From assembly GCA_964034945.1 (NCBI GenBank), contig OZ035960.1, positions 110,367,324 through 110,431,323 of the forward strand: DNA of 64,000 nt, in the 5' to 3' direction. Positions 61,076 through 64,000 of the stretch are shown here, in pieces (the stretch's first letter is position 1; every line of letters begins with the position of its first letter). The stretch comes from Chrysopilus asiliformis. Lineage: Eukaryota > Arthropoda > Insecta > Diptera > Rhagionidae. Under the pieces are notes generated by a model. It saw only the letters and a list, made by a program, of their open reading frames with translations. It was not told where the DNA came from and did not search any database. Position numbers and translations under genes: made by a program.

Positions 61076-61317
61076 ATTGTTTCTTGGATAAGTTTTTGTT
61101 TGCACCAAAAAACAAAGAAACAACTTAAAAACTTTTGAAAAAACAAAATGTTTATGTTTTCAGGGTCTTCCGGTTCAAATTTTGAAATTCTAACGCATGA
61201 TTCGTGATCAGCGACCCCAAAAAATTCTCAAGCTAATTTTCCCTAGAAAGAATTAGAAAAAGGATATTTGAGTTATCCTCACAGGACCTTCCATTTCGAA
61301 TTTTGTAAAACCGTGTC

Positions 61318-61498
61318 TTAAAGCCTGTTCACATTGGTTGAAATAGTCCGCCTAATTCTGACAGAAACTGGCAACATGATGGCAAGGTGAGGAAGTGGGA
61401 CTGCCCTATCAGCAGCCCCACTTCCTCACCTTGCCATCATGTTGCCAGTTTCTGTCAGAATTAGGAGGACTATTTCAACCAATGTGAACAGGCTCTTA
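61318..61498. mobile_element. Near-perfect hairpin element, about 82-bp arms
   Basis: Left arm AAGCCTGTTCACATTGGTTG ... GGTGAGGAAGTGGG; right arm its complement from 61417. Loop about 16 bases. Only a couple of mismatches, suggesting a young insertion or gene conversion between the arms. Confidence 0.8.
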
Positions 61499-61618
61499 GC
61501 GAGCACCTAAGACAAAGTGGTCAAAATTTCATGGCAATCGGTTTAGTGGTTCGGAAGATACTGTTATGAGCGAGCGTGTGAGTGGTATTTGGCTTATATG
61601 TATAGATGATATATTATA

Positions 61619-62094
61619 CTAGCTTGCATTGCCGGGTTAAGTTTTTTCAATTTTTTTTTGATGGTCTATGTTGGAGCTAAACTTCAGGCCAATCGGCTCG
61701 GTAGTTTCCCCGCGAAAGAGTAACATAGAGGGAAAACTAAGTTTCGAGATGACTTTACCCCCTCCCCTTACTCCCCCCACCTCTCGGGCTACTTTTTAAT
61801 GGGTCTATGTTAGGGCTGGACCCCCGATGAACATCTATGCCAAATTTCAGGCCAATCGGTTTAGTAGTTTCCCCGCGAAAGAGTAACATAGCGTAAAAAC
61901 TAAGTTTCGAAATCACTTTACCCCCTACCCTTACTCCCCCCACCCCTCGCGCTACTTTTCCGTATGCCTGTATTGGAACCACAACTATCACAGACACTCA
62001 TGCCAAATTTCAAGTCAATCGGTTTAGCCGTTTTTGCGTGAAAGAGGAACAGACAGACAGACAGACACCAACTCATTTTTATATATTAGTATGA
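61619..62094 (-). mobile_element. Helitron-like non-autonomous element, copy 3
   Basis: Reverse orientation: CTAGCTTGCATTGCCGGG at the left and TATATTAGTATGA before T at the right. Two internal units of about 160 bases. The 80-residue minus frame is shared repeat sequence, not a gene. Confidence 0.75.
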
Positions 62095-63353
62095 TAGGAG
62101 TATATTAGAAAATTTTCCTAATTACGTTTTTCTTACCTTATGACAAGCCGAATTCAAGGTAATCTTCTGAATATTTTATTAAAATTGAAAAAAATCCAAA
62201 AATCCATCGGAAAATCTTCAAATACCACAGAAAATACGAAAACAAAATCGAAATGGTGTAAAACAGCAATAATAATGATAATGTTTGGTATTTTATTATG
62301 GGGAAACATTTCGATGATATATCAAATATTGCTAACAAGCCTATTGAACTTTAGTATGTTCTCCCTTTCTTAACATGAATACTAACTGAAACAACCGAAA
62401 TCTGTAAGATAATTCTATTTATTGCTTAACCCTAACAATAGACTAGGATATTTGGATGAACATCTCCCGATAGAGTAGTCTATGATTGGATAAGAATAGA
62501 TTCACTCGTTCATAGCCTTCCAATAACACAAGGAATAACCGAAATAATCCTTTACGCCAGGATGCCCCAAAATATCATCTCTCGCGTCTTAAAATGTGGA
62601 GCTTTTCGTACAAATGTATCCTGGCTGGGGTCGCCGGTCAACGACCATCTTTTTTCTCTATTTTCCCCACAGGACTTTTGTATTAAAAAAAATACCCGAT
62701 CGACCGCATAATATCGGCTCGATAATATCGTTTCAATAATCGGCTTCATCCAGTCCAAAAATATGTTAACCTGCCGCAGAGGATATTTTTGGCAACAGAA
62801 CAAAGATTTGAACCGAACCACGCCATCCCGAATCCGCCTAGCTTGGGAAGTAAAAAATAAGTCTTCCAGATCCAATAGACTGTTCTCGTATCCAGTTTTA
62901 TACGCGATGATAAGAAAATAGGAGCGCAGCCAAATGGAGTGAACATTGCGGAAAATACATATGTATGAGAGTACCAATGCCCGTCGCACTATGCTGTTAC
63001 CGCGATACTTACATAACCCTCGGGATATCATAACAAAACCAATAAAAATGGTCGTAAATTTTTCACTTAACCCGAATCTCCCCCAGAAAAAAAACTTCCA
63101 AGGGATTGAGGTTCAGGCAACTTACATCGCACTTCGTTAGAACTCAGAGCATCTAGGCTAGGAATAGGAACACATATGTTTTTACCCCCAAATCCCTATA
63201 TGAGGTTTTCCTGTTGTTTTTTTTCCACTTCAGCTTTTTTATACATTTTTCGTAATGCCTACAGAGAAGTTTGGGACTTTTTCCGTATATTTTTATGTCG
63301 TTTAAGTTGTCTGCTATGGCCATGTTGAGCAGACAAAGTGTAGACCTTACGTG

Positions 63354-63674
63354 CTAAACATTTTGATATGATGCCTGCCGAAAACAGGAGCCATCCAACG
63401 TATGCCTATTGATTCTTATATGAAAACACGATATGAGGCTAACATTAGCTAGCGAAACCGAAATTACCGAAAGGAATGTAAAATTTTTATACCCCTTATG
63501 GTGACACCATAAAAAAGTACGCTTTCTGGTAATGGAGATTTTTTTTCTGAAAAAAAAATGTTGGAACTTTACAAACAGGTGAAAGTCTGTGGAAGCCAAG
63601 TCAGGCGAGTACGACGGATGCTGCAGGAATGCAAAGGACTTCCTAAAATGTGGTAATTCGGTAATTTCAAACAT
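63354..63674 (-). pseudogene. Mariner transposase C-terminal fragment
   Basis: The minus-strand frame includes LQHPSYSPDLASTDFHLFVK, the catalytic motif around the third acidic residue of mariner transposases (YSPDLAP-D-HLF). Sequence after that is diverged. There is no upstream D,D motif within the window's right end and no terminal repeats, so this is a dead fragment. Confidence 0.7.
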
Positions 63675-64000
63675 TCGGCATTAATTGAACATACATAGGC
63701 ACAGGGATGGCAAATGAACAAGAAAAACCGTGACGTTATGTAACGAAATTCAAAGTTTATTTCTTTACTTTATTTCATTTTGTAACGATAAACATAACAA
63801 AAGCTATAATTGCCAGTCTGGCAATTATTGAAAACCCGTATGGTGATTTAAGTGGACAGCGAACAGTTGTATCAAAATTCCACTTTGAAGTCAAATTTTC
63901 CAATAAGATTTTTTAAAATTTATTCCAATCGGATTTTCATGTATGGGAGTTTTATGTAGAATCATATCCTAAATAACTTTTGTTCTTGGACTTTTTTGAT

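Larger units (their letters stand above)
57738..64000. other. Syt4 intron running off the right edge
   Basis: No exon encoding the missing first half of C2A or the transmembrane segment was found here on the minus strand. Contents are the hairpin element at 58221, a Helitron-like copy at 61619, the hairpin at 61318 and a mariner fragment near 63.5 kb. 58.6-60.9 kb is AT-rich with nothing defined. Confidence 0.5.

Noticed and set aside
62140..62373. Hydrophobic 77-residue plus-strand frame as a possible membrane peptide
   Set aside because: No family resemblance, no signal peptide at its start, and in AT-rich intronic DNA.

Overview
The window is repeat-rich, AT-rich eukaryotic nuclear DNA from an insect, most likely a fly (Diptera). 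The evidence is gene content: a rotund/roughened-eye (rn/roe) zinc-finger locus, a modular serine protease (modSP) of the Toll pathway, Synaptotagmin 4, and a DUF1091-type secreted protein of a kind that is numerous in flies. Small introns of 50-77 bases sit beside very large ones of 5-27 kb. I cannot name the species.

Layout. From 1 to 33.1 kb the plus strand is dominated by rn/roe. An internal rn exon lies at 4356-4618 and the roe-type first coding exon at 21432-22121. Both splice in phase to the shared zinc-finger exon at 31777-33057. The 27-kb intron between them hosts an antisense four-exon DUF1091 gene (24787-24086). Just upstream of the rn exon lie two tiny secreted-peptide genes (1372-1557 and 3998-4192) that share a C-terminal cysteine loop. 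From 33.1 to 37.8 kb the DNA is intergenic, followed by a two-exon DTWD2-type tRNA-modifying enzyme (37792-38624, plus). It is convergent with a seven-exon modSP gene (47659-38982, minus) that I could rebuild in phase from signal peptide to stop codon (639 residues). From 47.7 to 52.1 kb the DNA is AT-rich, with a Tc1-like relic. The 3' three coding exons of Syt4 (minus) lie at 57737-52112. Its 5' exons lie beyond the right edge, so 57.7-64 kb is intron.

Non-coding DNA is unusually rich in small mobile elements. I see three copies of a Helitron-like family (5' TC, 3' CTAG, inserted between A and T) and two copies of a PIF/Harbinger-type MITE with a TAA target duplication. Two mariner/Tc1 relics keep terminal inverted repeats. 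There are many hairpin elements, one of them a nested stack of at least five insertions (28.5-29.9 kb), and two hairpin elements have grown hexamer (CGATTA-type) arrays. Most short reading frames in the window come from these repeats and are not genes.

The genes do not form one pathway. rn/roe acts in imaginal disc and eye patterning, modSP in extracellular immune signalling, Syt4 in vesicle release, and DTWD2 in tRNA modification. The most interesting points are the rn/roe alternative-promoter arrangement with a degenerate 130-bp tandem repeat upstream of the roe start, the DUF1091 gene hidden in small exons, the peptide pair, and the nested element stack.
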